Shown: in pieces, positions 8,753 to 21,140 of the stretch
How the letters are laid out: the number at the start of each line of letters is the position of its first letter
Numbering within the stretch: position 1 is the first letter of the stretch
Source of the DNA: Saccoglossus kowalevskii
Lineage: Eukaryota > Hemichordata > Enteropneusta > Harrimaniidae
Direction of reading: 5' to 3'
Assembly: GCF_000003605.2 (NCBI RefSeq)
Contig: NW_003143821.1
Location: 1-29,323, forward strand
DNA: 29,323 nucleotides
Made by a program: the position numbers and the translations under genes
The notes under the pieces: generated by a model
Seen by the model: only the letters and a program-made list of their open reading frames with translations
What the model was told of the DNA's origin: nothing
The model's database searches: none

Positions 8753-9770
8753 ATCATTCAAAGGTTTTTAAGTGTCTATATAACATCGTGGTGTCTTGGT
8801 TCAGTTCATTTTGTTTTATCCACTATTTTTATGTTGGCCATCTCCACATTTTGAGTCGATAAGTGCTTTCCGACAAGCATCATCGTGGTGCACACTCGAG
8901 TTTTTGTTTTAGACTCAATCCGGCCACGTGCCGCAAGTTGCAAGTCGATTTCCAATCGACCACATAATTCCGACTCTTTTCGACCCAGATTCGATGCTAA
9001 AAGTCCAACAAAAATTATCGCTTTGCACTCAGAGTTCCCACACTACTCGGAATACAGTCCATTATTAGTCACTGTGTGTTTTACCCGCGGAAGGACACGT
9101 GCCACATATGCAAAACATGGAGAAATTAACGATTCGAAAATTTTACACAACGGGATAAAAACCTACACATCTATTATAGCTATGTCATGTACATTATTTG
9201 CACGTGACGCCGAGTTATAGATGAATGTGGGTTGTTGATAATTTAAGATATTAAAGATAACAAATTATTAAAGCTAGTTTATTTGCCGTGACTGCCTTGT
9301 TGGTTTAACGTGTATGAGGTTCGTTTACCTGACAGGGCTGAGTTCAACGAGTCGCTGGCTTTTTATTTCGACGATGACAGCCAGCTAAGTCGCTAATTAA
9401 AAACCAGTGAATAAACAACGTTAAACATATAGCATGCAAGCGCACTGTTTCTTTCACATCTCAGTGAAATTAAGACCTGCGAAACGTCAAAACCGCTAAA
9501 ATGTGAGCCCAGAGAATATATTTTACCTTTACAGTGTATATTTCTGTCAGATAATCATGCATCAGCTATTATTCATTCTTGAAGTGACTCGTGGGCTCCA
9601 ATGTGGTGCGCCCTCTTTCGGTCATTCATTTCATGGCTTAGATGTCATTTTGGTCGCCAAAAAAGTGCGTGAATAATAGCGTCAAAGTCTTATACAGGCA
9701 AAACATCGGATTTGAATGTAAATACGATGTATAATTTTGAGAAAAAACAAAGAAAAACGACAAAGAAAAG
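8753..9770. repeat. 5S spacer 8
   Basis: 1,018 bp, class B with the G hairpin allele. AAAGGTTTTTAAG and TTTGCCGTG (9285) as in spacer 6, then three single-base losses at 9367-9398. No gene seen. Confidence 0.9.
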
Positions 9771-9888
9771 GCCTACGGCACGTGGTATTCCCAGCCGGTC
9801 TCCCATGCAAGTACTAACCACGCCCGACGCAGCTTAACTTCGGTGATCGGACGAGAACCGGTGCATTCTACGTGGTATGGCCGTAGGC
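9771..9888 (-). rRNA. 5S: 5S ribosomal RNA, copy 9 (T5 reduced to T4)
   Basis: Consensus 118-nt gene. The base just after nt 118 is C, not T (plus strand AAAAGGCC), so the first terminator tract is TTTT after one C. The second and third T-tracts remain as backup. Downstream spacer class B, with three single-base losses between 9367 and 9398. Confidence 0.98.
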
Positions 9889-10909
9889 ATCATTCAATGG
9901 TTTTTAAGTGTCTATATAACATCGTGGTGTCTTGGTTCAGTTCATTTTGTTTTATCCACTATTTTTATGTTGGCCATCTCCACATTTTGAGTCGATAAGT
10001 GCTTTCCGACAATCATCATCGTGGTGCACACTCGAGTTTTTGTTTTAGACTCAATCCGGCCACGTGCCGCAAGTTGCAAGTCGATTTCCAATCGACCACA
10101 TAATTCCGACTCTTTTCGACCCAGATTCGATGCTAAAAGTCCAACAAAAATTATCGCTTTGCACTCAGAGTTCCCACACTACTCGGAATACAGTCCATTA
10201 TTAGTCACTGTGTGTTTTACCCGCGGAAGGACACGTGCCACATATGCAAAACATGGAGAAATTAACGATTCGAAAATTTTACACAACGGGATAAAAACCT
10301 ACACATCTATTATAGCTATGTCATGTACATTATTTGCACGTGACGCCGAGTTATAGATGAATGTGGGTTGTTGATAATTTAAGATATTAAAGATAACAAA
10401 TTATTAAAGCTAGTTTATTTTCCGTGACTGCCTTGTTGGTTTAACGTGTATGAGGTTCGTTTACCTGACAGGGCTGAGTTCAACGAGTCGCTGGCTTTTT
10501 ATTTTCGACGATGACAGCCAGCTAAAGTCGCTAAATTAAAAACCAGTGAATAAACAACGTTAAACATATAGCATGCAAGCGCACTGTTTCTTTCACATCT
10601 CAGTGAAATTAAGACCTGCGAAACGTCAAAACCGCTAAAATGTGAGCCCAGAGAATATATTTTACCTTTACAGTGTATATTTCTGTCAGATAATCATGCA
10701 TCAGCTATTATTCATTCTTGAAGTGACTCGTGGGCTCCAATGTGGTGCGCCCTCTTTCGGTCATTCATTTCATGGCTTAGATGTCATTTTGGTCGCCAAA
10801 AAAGTGCGTGAATAATAGCGTCAAAGTCTTATACAGGCAAAACATCGGATTTGAATGTAAATACGATGTATAATTTTGAGAAAAAACAAAGAAAAACGAC
10901 AAAGAAAAG
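9889..10909. repeat. 5S spacer 9
   Basis: 1,021 bp, class B with the G hairpin allele, GACAATC, and AAAAGG at the terminator edge. No gene seen. Confidence 0.9.
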
Positions 10910-11027
10910 GCCTACGGCACGTGGTATTCCCAGCCGGTCTCCCATGCAAGTACTAACCACGCCCGACGCAGCTTAACTTCGGTGATCGGACGAGAACCGG
11001 TGCATTCTACGTGGTATGGCCGTAGGC
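10910..11027 (-). rRNA. 5S: 5S ribosomal RNA, copy 10 (T5 reduced to T4)
   Basis: Consensus 118-nt gene with the same C-TTTT first terminator tract as copy 9, which suggests that the two adjacent units share a recent origin. Downstream spacer class B with the G hairpin allele. Confidence 0.98.
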
Positions 11028-12034
11028 ATCATTCAATGGTTTTTAAGTGTCTATATAACATCGTGGTGTCTTGGTTCAGTTCATTTTGTTTTATCCACTA
11101 TTTTTATGTTGGCCATCTCCACATTTTGAGTCGATAAGTGCTTTCCGACAAGCATCATCGTGGTGCACACTCGAGTTTTTGTTTTAGACTCAATCCGGCC
11201 ACGTGCCGCAAGTTGCAAGTCGATTTCCAATCGACCACATAATTCCGACTCTTTTCGACCCAGATTCGATGCTAAAAGTCCAACAAAAATTATCGCTTTG
11301 CACTCAGAGTTCCCACACTACTCGGAATACAGTCCATTATTAGTCACTGTGTGTTTTACCCGCGGAAGGACACGTGCCACATATGCAAAACATGGAGAAA
11401 TTAACGATTCGAAAATTTTACACAACGGGATAAAAACCTACACATCTATTATAGCTATGTCATGTACATTATTTGCACGTGACGCCGAGTTATAGATGAA
11501 TGTGGGTTGTTGATAATTTAAGATATTAAAGATAACAAATTATTAAAGCTAGTTTATTTTCCGTGACTGCCTTGTTGGTTTAACGTGTATGAGGTTCGTT
11601 TACCTGACAGGGCTGAGTTCAACGAGTCGCTGGCTTTTTATTTTCGACGATGACAGCCAGCTAAAGTCTTAAATTAAAAACCAGTGAATAAACAACGTTA
11701 AACATATAGCATGCAAGCGCACTGTTTCTTTCACATCTCAGTGAAATTAAGACCTGCGAAACGTCAAAACCGCTAAAATGTGAGCCCAGAGAATATATTT
11801 TACCTTTACAGTGTATATTTCTGTCAGATAATCATGCATCAGCTATTATTCATTCTTGAAGTGACTCGTGGGCTCCAATGTGGTGCGCCCTCTTTCGGTC
11901 ATTCATTTCATGGCTTAGATGTCATTTTGGTCGCCAAAAAAGTGCGTGAATAATAGCGTCAAAGTCTTATACAGGCAAAACATCGGATTTGAATGTAAAT
12001 ACGATGTATAATTTTGAGAAAAAACAAAGAAAAA
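11028..12034. repeat. 5S spacer 10
   Basis: 1,007 bp, the shortest. Class B with the G hairpin allele, AGTCTTAAATT and the 13-bp deletion. No gene seen. Confidence 0.9.
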
Positions 12035-12152
12035 GCCTACGGCACGTGGTATTCCCAGCCGGTCTCCCATGCAAGTACTAACCACGCCCGACGCAGCTTA
12101 ACTTCGGTGATCGGACGAGAACCGGTGCATTCTACGTGGTATGGCCGTAGGC
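12035..12152 (-). rRNA. 5S: 5S ribosomal RNA, copy 11 (13-bp terminator deletion)
   Basis: Consensus 118-nt gene with the 13-bp terminator deletion and AAAGGTTTTTAAG flank of copies 6 and 8. It lacks their TTTGCCGTG change and has the AGTCTTAAATT allele instead. Class B with the G hairpin allele; at 1,125 bp this is the shortest unit. Confidence 0.98.
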
Positions 12153-13173
12153 ATCATTCAAAGGTTTTTAAGTGTCTATATAACATCGTGGTGTCTTGGT
12201 TCAGTTCATTTTGTTTTATCCACTATTTTTATGTTGGCCATCTCCACATTTTGAGTCGATAAGTGCTTTCCGACAAGCATCATCGTGGTGCACACTCGAG
12301 TTTTTGTTTTAGACTCAATCCGGCCACGTGCCGCAAGTTGCAAGTCGATTTCCAATCGACCACATAATTCCGACTCTTTTCGACCCAGATTCGATGCTAA
12401 AAGTCCAACAAAAATTATCGCTTTGCACTCAGAGTTCCCACACTACTCGGAATACAGTCCATTATTAGTCACTGTGTGTTTTACCCGCGGAAGGACACGT
12501 GCCACATATGCAAAACATGGAGAAATTAACGATTCGAAAATTTTACACAACGGGATAAAAACCTACACATCTATTATAGCTATGTCATGTACATTATTTG
12601 CACGTGACGCCGAGTTATAGATGAATGTGGGTTGTTGATAATTTAAGATATTAAAGATAACAAATTATTAAAGCTAGTTTATTTTCCGTGACTGCCTTGT
12701 TGGTTTAACGTGTATGAGGTTCGTTTACCTGACAGGGCTGAGTTCAACGAGTCGCTGGCTTTTTATTTTCGACGATGACAGCCAGCTAAAGTCGCTAAAT
12801 TAAAAACCAGTGAATAAACAACGTTAAACATATAGCATACAAGCGCACTGTTTCTTTCACATCACAGTGAAATTAAGACCTGCGAAACGTCAAAACCGCT
12901 AAAATGTGAGCCCAGAGAATATATTTTACCTTTACAGTGTATATTTCTGTCAGATAATCATGCATCAGCTATTATTCATTCTTGAAGTGACTCGTGAGCT
13001 CCAATGTGGTGCGCCCTCTTTCGGTCATTCATTTCATGGCTTAGATGTCATTTTGGTCGCCAAAAAAGTGCGTGAATAATAGCGTCAAAGTCTTATACAG
13101 GCAAAACATCGCATTTGAATGTAAATACGATGTATAATTTTGAGAAAAAACAAAGAAAAACGACAAAGAAAAA
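12153..13173. repeat. 5S spacer 11
   Basis: 1,021 bp, class C with GAGAATA; AAAGGTTTTTAAG flank but not TTTGCCGTG; private A at 12839. A junction between class-B-linked and class C markers. No gene seen. Confidence 0.9.
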
Positions 13174-13291
13174 GCCTACGGCACGTGGTATTCCCAGCCG
13201 GTCTCCCATGCAAGTACTAACCACGCCCGACGCAGCTTAACTTCGGTGATCGGACGAGAACCGGTGCATTCTACGTGGTATGGCCGTAGGC
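13174..13291 (-). rRNA. 5S: 5S ribosomal RNA, copy 12
   Basis: Consensus 118-nt gene with canonical terminator. Downstream spacer class C with a private G to A at 12839 (GCATAC for GCATGC). Confidence 0.98.
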
Positions 13292-14311
13292 ATCATTCAA
13301 TGGTTTGTAAGTGTCTATATAACATCGTGGTGTCTTGGTTCAGTTCATTTTGTTTTATCCACTATTTTTATGTTGGCCATCTCCACATTTTGAGTCGATA
13401 AGTGCTTTCCGACAAGCATCATCGTGGTGCACACTCGAGTTTTTGTTTTAGACTCAATCCGGCCACGTGCCGCAAGTTGCAAGTCGATTTCCAATCGACC
13501 ACATAATTCCGACTCTTTTCGACCCAGATTCGATGCTAAAAGTCCAACAAAAATTATCGCTTTGCACTCAGAGTTCCCACACTACTCGGAATACAGTCCA
13601 TTATTAGTCACTGTGTGTTTTACCCGCGGAAGGACACGTGCCACATATGCAAAACATGGAGAAATTAACGATTCGAAAATTTTACACAACGGGATAAAAA
13701 CCTACACATCTATTATAGCTATGTCATGTACATTATTTGCACGTGACGCCGAGTTATAGATGAATGTGGGTTGTTGATAATTTAAGATATTAAAGATAAC
13801 AAATTATTAAAGCTAGTTTATTTTCCGTGACTGCCTTGTTGGTTTAACGTGTATGAGGTTCGTTTACCTGACAGGGCTGAGTTCAACGAGTCGCTGGCTT
13901 TTTATTTTCGACGATGACAGCCAGCTAAAGTCTTAAATTAAAAACCAGTGAATAAACAACGTTAAACATATAGCATGCAAGCGCACTGTTTCTTTCACAT
14001 CACAGTGAAATTAAGACCTGCGAAACGTCAAAACCGCTAAAATGTGAGCCCAGAGAATATATTTTACCTTTACAGTGTATATTTCTGTCAGATAATCATG
14101 CATCAGCTATTATTCATTCTTGAAGTGACTCGTGAGCTCCAATGTGGTGCGCCCTCTTTCGGTCATTCATTTCATGGCTTAGATGTCATTTTGGTCGCCA
14201 AAAAAGTGCGTGAATAATAGCGTCAAAGTCTTATACAGGCAAAACATCGCATTTGAATGTAAATACGATGTATAATTTTGAGAAAAAACAAAGAAAAACG
14301 ACAAAGAAAAA
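13292..14311. repeat. 5S spacer 12
   Basis: 1,020 bp, class C with AGTCTTAAATT and GAGAATA. No gene seen. Confidence 0.9.
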
Positions 14312-14429
14312 GCCTACGGCACGTGGTATTCCCAGCCGGTCTCCCATGCAAGTACTAACCACGCTCGACGCAGCTTAACTTCGGTGATCGGACGAGAACC
14401 GGTGCATTCTACGTGGTATGGCCGTAGGC
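14312..14429 (-). rRNA. 5S: 5S ribosomal RNA, copy 13 (nt 65 G to A)
   Basis: Position 14365 is T on the plus strand, which makes nt 65 of the RNA A instead of G (GTCGAGCG for GTCGGGCG). This is one base past the nominal box A and before the intermediate element. The rest of the 118 nt is consensus. Whether it lowers TFIIIA binding cannot be judged from sequence. Downstream spacer class C with AGTCTTAAATT. Confidence 0.97.
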
Positions 14430-15450
14430 ATCATTCAATGGTTTTTAAGTGTCTATATAACATCGTGGTGTCTTGGTTCAGTTCATTTTGTTTTATCCAC
14501 TATTTTCATGTTGGCCATCTCCACATTTTGAGTCGATAAGTGCTTTCCGACAATCATCATCGTGGTGCACACTCGAGTTTTTGTTTTAGACTCAATCCGG
14601 CCACGTGCCGCAAGTTGCAAGTCGATTTCCAATCGACCACATAATTCCGACTCTTTTCGACCCAGATTCGATGCTAAAAGTCCAACAAAAATTATCGCTT
14701 TGCACTCAGAGTTCCCACACTACTCGGAATACAGTCCATTATTAGTCACTGTGTGTTTTACCCGCGGGAGGACACGTGCCACATATGCAAAACATGGAGA
14801 AATTAACGATTCGAAAATTTTACACAACGGGATAAAAACCTACACATCTATTATAGCTATGTCATGTACATTATTTGCACGTGACGCCGAGTTATAGATG
14901 AATGTGGGTTGTTGATAATTTAAGATATTAAAGATAACAAATTATTAAAGCTAGTTTATTTTCCGTGACTGCCTTGTTGGTTTAACGTGTATGAGGTTCG
15001 TTTACCTGACAGGGCTGAGTTCAACGAGTCGCTGGCTTTTTATTTTCGACGATGACAGCCAGCTAAAGTCGCTAAATTAAAAACCAGTGAATAAACAACG
15101 TTAAACATATAGCATGCAAGCGCACTGTTTCTTTCACATCACAGTGAAATTAAGACCTGCGAAACGTCAAAACCGCTAAAATGTGAGCCCAGAGAATATA
15201 TTTTACCTTTACAGTGTATATTTCTGTCAGATAATCATGCATCAGCTATTATTCATTCTTGAAGTGACTCGTGAGCTCCAATGTGGTGCGCCCTCTTTCG
15301 GTCATTCATTTCATGGCTTAGATGTCATTTTGGTCGCCAAAAAAGTGCGTGAATAATAGCGTCAAAGTCTTATACAGGCAAAACATCGCATTTGAATGTA
15401 AATACGATGTATAATTTTGAGAAAAAACAAAGAAAAACGACAAAGAAAAA
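14430..15450. repeat. 5S spacer 13
   Basis: 1,021 bp, class C with GAGAATA; TTTCATG, GACAATC and CGCGGGAGG together, the same set as spacer 2. No gene seen. Confidence 0.9.
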
Positions 15451-15568
15451 GCCTACGGCACGTGGTATTCCCAGCCGGTCTCCCATGCAAGTACTAACCA
15501 CGCCCGACGCAGCTTAACTTCGGTGATCGGACGAGAACCGGTGCATTCTACGTGGTATGGCCGTAGGC
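15451..15568 (-). rRNA. 5S: 5S ribosomal RNA, copy 14
   Basis: Consensus 118-nt gene. The upstream flank has a private TGGTCTGTAAG and the CATCTCGAC variant. Downstream spacer class C with GAGAATA. Confidence 0.98.
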
Positions 15569-16589
15569 ATCATTCAATGGTCTGTAAGTGTCTATATAAC
15601 ATCGTGGTGTCTTGGTTCAGTTCATTTTGTTTTATCCACTATTTTTATGTTGGCCATCTCGACATTTTGAGTCGATAAGTGCTTTCCGACAAGCATCATC
15701 GTGGTGCACACTCGAGTTTTTGTTTTAGACTCAATCCGGCCACGTGCCGCAAGTTGCAAGTCGATTTCCAATCGACCACATAATTCCGACTCTTTTCGAC
15801 CCAGATTCGATGCTAAAAGTCCAACAAAAATTATCGCTTTGCACTCAGAGTTCCCACACTACTCGGAATACAGTCCATTATTAGTCACTGTGTGTTTTAC
15901 CCGCGGAAGGACACGTGCCACATATGCAAAACATGGAGAAATTAACGATTCGAAAATTTTACACAACGGGATAAAAACCTACACATCTATTATAGCTATG
16001 TCATGTACATTATTTGCACGTGACGCCGAGTTATAGATGAATGTGGGTTGTTGATAATTTAAGATATTAAAGATAACAAATTATTAAAGCTAGTTTATTT
16101 TCCGTGACTGCCTTGTTGGTTTAACGTGTATGAGGTTCGTTTACCTGACAGGGCTGAGTTCAACGAGTCGCTGGCTTTTTATTTTCGACGATGACAGCCA
16201 GCTAAAGTCGCTAAATTAAAAACCAGTGAATAAACAACGTTAAACATATAGCATGCAAGCGCACTGTTTCTTTCACATCACAGTGAAATTAAGACCTGCG
16301 AAACGTCAAAACCGCTAAAATGTGAGCCCAGATAATATATTTTACCTTTACAGTGTATATTTCTGTCAGATAATCATGCATCAGCTATTATTCATTCTTG
16401 AAGTGACTCGTGAGCTCCAATGTGGTGCGCCCTCTTTCGGTCATTCATTTCATGGCTTAGATGTCATTTTGGTCGCCAAAAAAGTGCGTGAATAATAGCG
16501 TCAAAGTCTTATACAGGCAAAACATCGCATTTGAATGTAAATACGATGTATAATTTTGAGAAAAAACAAAGAAAAACGACAAAGAAAAA
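15569..16589. repeat. 5S spacer 14
   Basis: 1,021 bp, class C with GATAATA; TGGTCTGTAAG (private) and CATCTCGAC. No gene seen. Confidence 0.9.
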
Positions 16590-16707
16590 GCCTACGGCAC
16601 GTGGTATTCCCAGCCGGTCTCCCATGCAAGTACTAACCACGCCCGACGCAGCTTAACTTCGGTGATCGGACGAGAACCGGTGCATTCTACGTGGTATGGC
16701 CGTAGGC
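16590..16707 (-). rRNA. 5S: 5S ribosomal RNA, copy 15
   Basis: Consensus 118-nt gene. Upstream flank has a private CAATTGTTTG in place of CAATGGTTTG. Downstream spacer class C with GATAATA. Confidence 0.98.
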
Positions 16708-17727
16708 ATCATTCAATTGTTTGTAAGTGTCTATATAACATCGTGGTGTCTTGGTTCAGTTCATTTTGTTTTATCCACTATTTTTATGTTGGCCATCTCC
16801 ACATTTTGAGTCGATAAGTGCTTTCCGACAAGCATCATCGTGGTGCACACTCGAGTTTTTGTTTTAGACTCAATCCGGCCACGTGCCGCAAGTTGCAAGT
16901 CGATTTCCAATCGACCACATAATTCCGACTCTTTTCGACCCAGATTCGATGCTAAAAGTCCAACAAAAATTATCGCTTTGCACTCAGAGTTCCCACACTA
17001 CTCGGAATACAGTCCATTATTAGTCACTGTGTGTTTTACCCGCGGAAGGACACGTGCCACATATGCAAAACATGGAGAAATTAACGATTCGAAAATTTTA
17101 CACAACGGGATAAAAACCTACACATCTATTATAGCTATGTCATGTACATTATTTGCACGTGACGCCGAGTTATAGATGAATGTGGGTTGTTGATAATTTA
17201 AGATATTAAAGATAACAAATTATTAAAGCTAGTTTATTTTCCGTGACTGCCTTGTTGGTTTAACGTGTATGAGGTTCGTTTACCTGACAGGGCTGAGTTC
17301 AACGAGTCGCTGGCTTTTTATTTTCGACGATGACAGCCAGCTAAAGTCTTAAATTAAAAACCAGTGAATAAACAACGTTAAACATATAGCATGCAAGCGC
17401 ACTGTTTCTTTCACATCACAGTGAAATTAAGACCTGCGAAACGTCAAAACCGCTAAAATGTGAGCCCAGATAATATATTTTACCTTTACAGTGTATATTT
17501 CTGTCAGATAATCATGCATCAGCTATTATTCATTCTTGAAGTGACTCGTGAGCTCCAATGTGGTGCGCCCTCTTTCGGTCATTCATTTCATGGCTTAGAT
17601 GTCATTTTGGTCGCCAAAAAAGTGCGTGAATAATAGCGTCAAAGTCTTATACAGGCAAAACATCGCATTTGAATGTAAATACGATGTATAATTTTGAGAA
17701 CAAACAAAGAAAAACGACAAAGAAAAA
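16708..17727. repeat. 5S spacer 15
   Basis: 1,020 bp, class C with AGTCTTAAATT and GATAATA; CAATTG near copy 15 and C at 17701 in the third terminator tract. No gene seen. Confidence 0.9.
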
Positions 17728-17845
17728 GCCTACGGCACGTGGTATTCCCAGCCGGTCTCCCATGCAAGTACTAACCACGCCCGACGCAGCTTAACTTCGG
17801 TGATCGGACGAGAACCGGTGCATTCTACGTGGTATGGCCGTAGGC
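17728..17845 (-). rRNA. 5S: 5S ribosomal RNA, copy 16 (third T-tract interrupted)
   Basis: Consensus 118-nt gene. At 17701 the plus strand has C inside the A-run (GAGAACAAAC), which breaks the third T-tract; the first two T5 tracts are intact. Downstream spacer class C with AGTCTTAAATT and GATAATA. Confidence 0.98.
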
Positions 17846-18866
17846 ATCATTCAATGGTTTGTAAGTGTCTATATAACATCGTGGTGTCTTGGTTCAGTTC
17901 ATTTTGTTTTATCCACTATTTTTATGTTGGCCATCTCCACATTTTGAGTCGATAAGTGCTTTCCGACAAGCATCATCGTGGTGCACACTCGAGTTTTTGT
18001 TTTAGACTCAATCCGGCCACGTGCCGCAAGTTGCAAGTCGATTTCCAATCGACCACATAATTCCGACTCTTTTCGACCCAGATTCGATGCTAAAAGTCCA
18101 ACAAAAATTATCGCTTTGCACTCAGAGTTCCCACACTACTCGGAATACAGTCCATTATTAGTCACTGTGTGTTTTACCCGCGGAAGGACACGTGCCACAT
18201 ATGCAAAACATGGAGAAATTAACGATTCGAAAATTTTACACAACGGGATAAAAACCTACACATCTATTATAGCTATGTCATGTACATTATTTGCACGTGA
18301 CGCCGAGTTATAGATGAATGTGGGTTGTTGATAATTTAAGATATTAAAGATAACAAATTATTAAAGCTAGTTTATTTTCCGTGACTGCCTTGTTGGTTTA
18401 ACGTGTATGAGGTTCGTTTACCTGACAGGGCTGAGTTCAACGAGTCGCTGGCTTTTTATTTTCGACGATGACAGCCAGCTAAAGTCGCTAAATTAAAAAC
18501 CAGTGAATAAACAACGTTAAACATATAACATGCAAGCGCACTGTTTCTTTCACATCTCAGTGAAATTAAGACCTGCGAAACGTCAAAACCGCTAAAATGT
18601 GAGCCCAGAGAATATATTTTACCTTTACAGTGTATATTTCTGTCAGATAATCATGCATCAGCTATTATTCATTCTTGAAGTGACTCGTGAGCTCCAATGT
18701 GGTGCGCCCTCTTTCGCTCATTCATTTCATGGCTTAGATGTCATTTTGGTCGCCAAAAAAGTGCGTGAATAATAGCGTCAAAGTCTTATACAGGCAAAAC
18801 ATCGCATTTGAATGTAAATACGATGTATAATTTTGAGAAAAAACAAAGAAAAACGACAAAGAAAAA
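17846..18866. repeat. 5S spacer 16
   Basis: 1,021 bp, class A with the C hairpin allele and TTTCGCTCATT as in spacer 4. No gene seen. Confidence 0.9.
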
Positions 18867-18984
18867 GCCTACGGCACGTGGTATTCCCAGCCGGTCTCCC
18901 ATGCAAGTACTAACCACGCCCGACGCAGCTTAACTTCGGTGATCGGACGAGAACCGGTGCATTCTACGTGGTATGGCCGTAGGC
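18867..18984 (-). rRNA. 5S: 5S ribosomal RNA, copy 17
   Basis: Consensus 118-nt gene. Downstream spacer class A with the TTTCGCTCATT variant shared with copy 5, twelve units away. Confidence 0.98.
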
Positions 18985-20002
18985 ATCATTCAATGGTTTG
19001 TAAGTGTCTATATAACATCGTGGTGTCTTGGTTCAGTTCATTTTGTTTTATCCACTATTTTTATGTTGGCCATCTCCACATTTTGAGTCGATAAGTGCTT
19101 TCCGACAAGCATCATCGTGGTGCACACTCGAGTTTTTGTTTTAGACTCAATCCGGCCACGTGCCGCAAGTTGCAAGTCGATTTCCAATCGACCACATAAT
19201 TCCGACTCTTTTCGACCCAGATTCGATGCTAAAAGTCCAACAAAAATTATCGCTTTGCACTCAGAATTCCCACACTACTCGGAATACAGTCCATTATTAG
19301 TCACTGTGTGTTTTACCCGCGGAAGGACACGTGCCACATATGCAAAACATGGAGAAATTAACGATTCGAAAATTTTACACAACGGGATAAAAACCTACAC
19401 ATCTATTATAGCTATGTCATGTACATTATTTGCACGTGACGCCGAGTTATAGATGAATGTGGGTTGTTGATAATTTAAGATATTAAAGATAACAAATTAT
19501 TAAAGCTAGTTTATTTTCCGTGACTGCCTTGTTGGTTTAACGTGTATGAGGTTCGTTTACCTGACAGGGCTGAGTTCAACGAGTCGCTGGCTTTTTATTT
19601 TCGACGATGACAGCCAGCTAAAGTCGCTAAATTAAAAACCAGTGAATAAACAACGTTAAACATATAGCATGCAAGCGCACTGTTTCTTTCACATCACAGT
19701 GAAATTAAGACCTGCGAAACGTCAAAACCGCTAAAATGTGAGCCCAGAGAATATATTTTACCTTTACAGTGTATATTTCTGTCAGATAATCATGCATCAG
19801 CTATTATTCATTCTTGAAGTGACTCGTGAGCTCCAATGTGGTGCGCCCTCTTTCGGTCATTCATTTCATGGCTTAGATGTCATTTTGGTCGCCAAAAAAG
19901 TGCGTGAATAATAGCGTCAAAGTCTTATACAGGCAAACATCGCATTTGAATGTAAATACGATGTATAATTTTGAGAAAAACAAAGAAAACGACAAAGAAA
20001 AG
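18985..20002. repeat. 5S spacer 17
   Basis: 1,018 bp, class C with GAGAATA; private G to A at 19266 creates an EcoRI site. Three homopolymer losses between about 19935 and 19990. No gene seen. Confidence 0.9.
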
Positions 20003-20119
20003 GCTACGGCACGTGGTATTCCCAGCCGGTCTCCCATGCAAGTACTAACCACGCCCGACGCAGCTTAACTTCGGTGATCGGACGAGAACCGGTGCATTCT
20101 ACGTGGTATGGCCGTAGGC
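20003..20119 (-). rRNA. 5S: 5S ribosomal RNA, copy 18 (one base lost at 3' end)
   Basis: 117 nt. The 3' end reads GCCGTAGC then CTTTT, because one base is missing from the GGC end of helix I (plus strand AAAAGGCTACGG). Three further single-base losses lie within 70 bp downstream, all in homopolymers, so this may be an assembly or read error rather than a real mutation. The internal promoter is consensus. Confidence 0.93.
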
Positions 20120-21140
20120 ATCATTCAATGGTTTTTAAGTGTCTATATAACATCGTGGTGTCTTGGTTCAGTTCATTTTGTTTTATCCACTATTTTTATG
20201 TTGGCCATCTCCACATTTTGAGTCGATAAGTGCTTTCCGACAATCATCATCGTGGTGCACACTCGAGTTTTTGTTTTAGACTCAATCCGGCCACGTGCCG
20301 CAAGTTGCAAGTCGATTTCCAATCGACCACATAATTCCGACTCTTTTCGACCCAGATTCGATGCTAAAAGTCCAACAAAAATTATCGCTTTGCACTCAGA
20401 GTTCCCACACTACTCGGAATACAGTCCATTATTAGTCACTGTGTGTTTTACCCGCGGAAGGACACGTGCCACATATGCAAAACATGGAGAAATTAACGAT
20501 TCGAAAATTTTACACAACGGGATAAAAACCTACACATCTATTATAGCTATGTCATGTACATTATTTGCACGTGACGCCGAGTTATAGATGAATGTGGGTT
20601 GTTGATAATTTAAGATATTAAAGATAACAAATTATTAAAGCTAGTTTATTTTCCGTGACTGCCTTGTTGGTTTAACGTGTATGAGGTTCGTTTACCTGAC
20701 AGGGCTGAGTTCAACGAGTCGCTGGCTTTTTATTTTCGACGATGACAGCCAGCTAAAGTCGCTAAATTAAAAACCAGTGAATAAACAACGTTAAACATAT
20801 AGCATGCAAGCGCACTGTTTCTTTCACATCACAGTGAAATTAAGACCTGCGAAACGTCAAAACCGCTAAAATGTTAGCCCAGATAATATATTTTACCTTT
20901 ACAGTGTATATTTCTGTCAGATAATCATGCATCAGCTATTATTCATTCTTGAAGTGACTCGTGAGCTCCAATGTGGTGCGCCCTCTTTCGGTCATTCATT
21001 TCATGGCTTAGATGTCATTTTGGTCGCCAAAAAAGTGCGTGAATAATAGCGTCAAAGTCTTATACAGGCAAAACATCGCATTTGAATGTAAATACGATGT
21101 ATAATTTTGAGAAAAAACAAAGAAAAACGACAAAGAAAAA
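20120..21140. repeat. 5S spacer 18
   Basis: 1,021 bp, class C with GATAATA; GACAATC and a private T at 20875. No gene seen. Confidence 0.9.
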
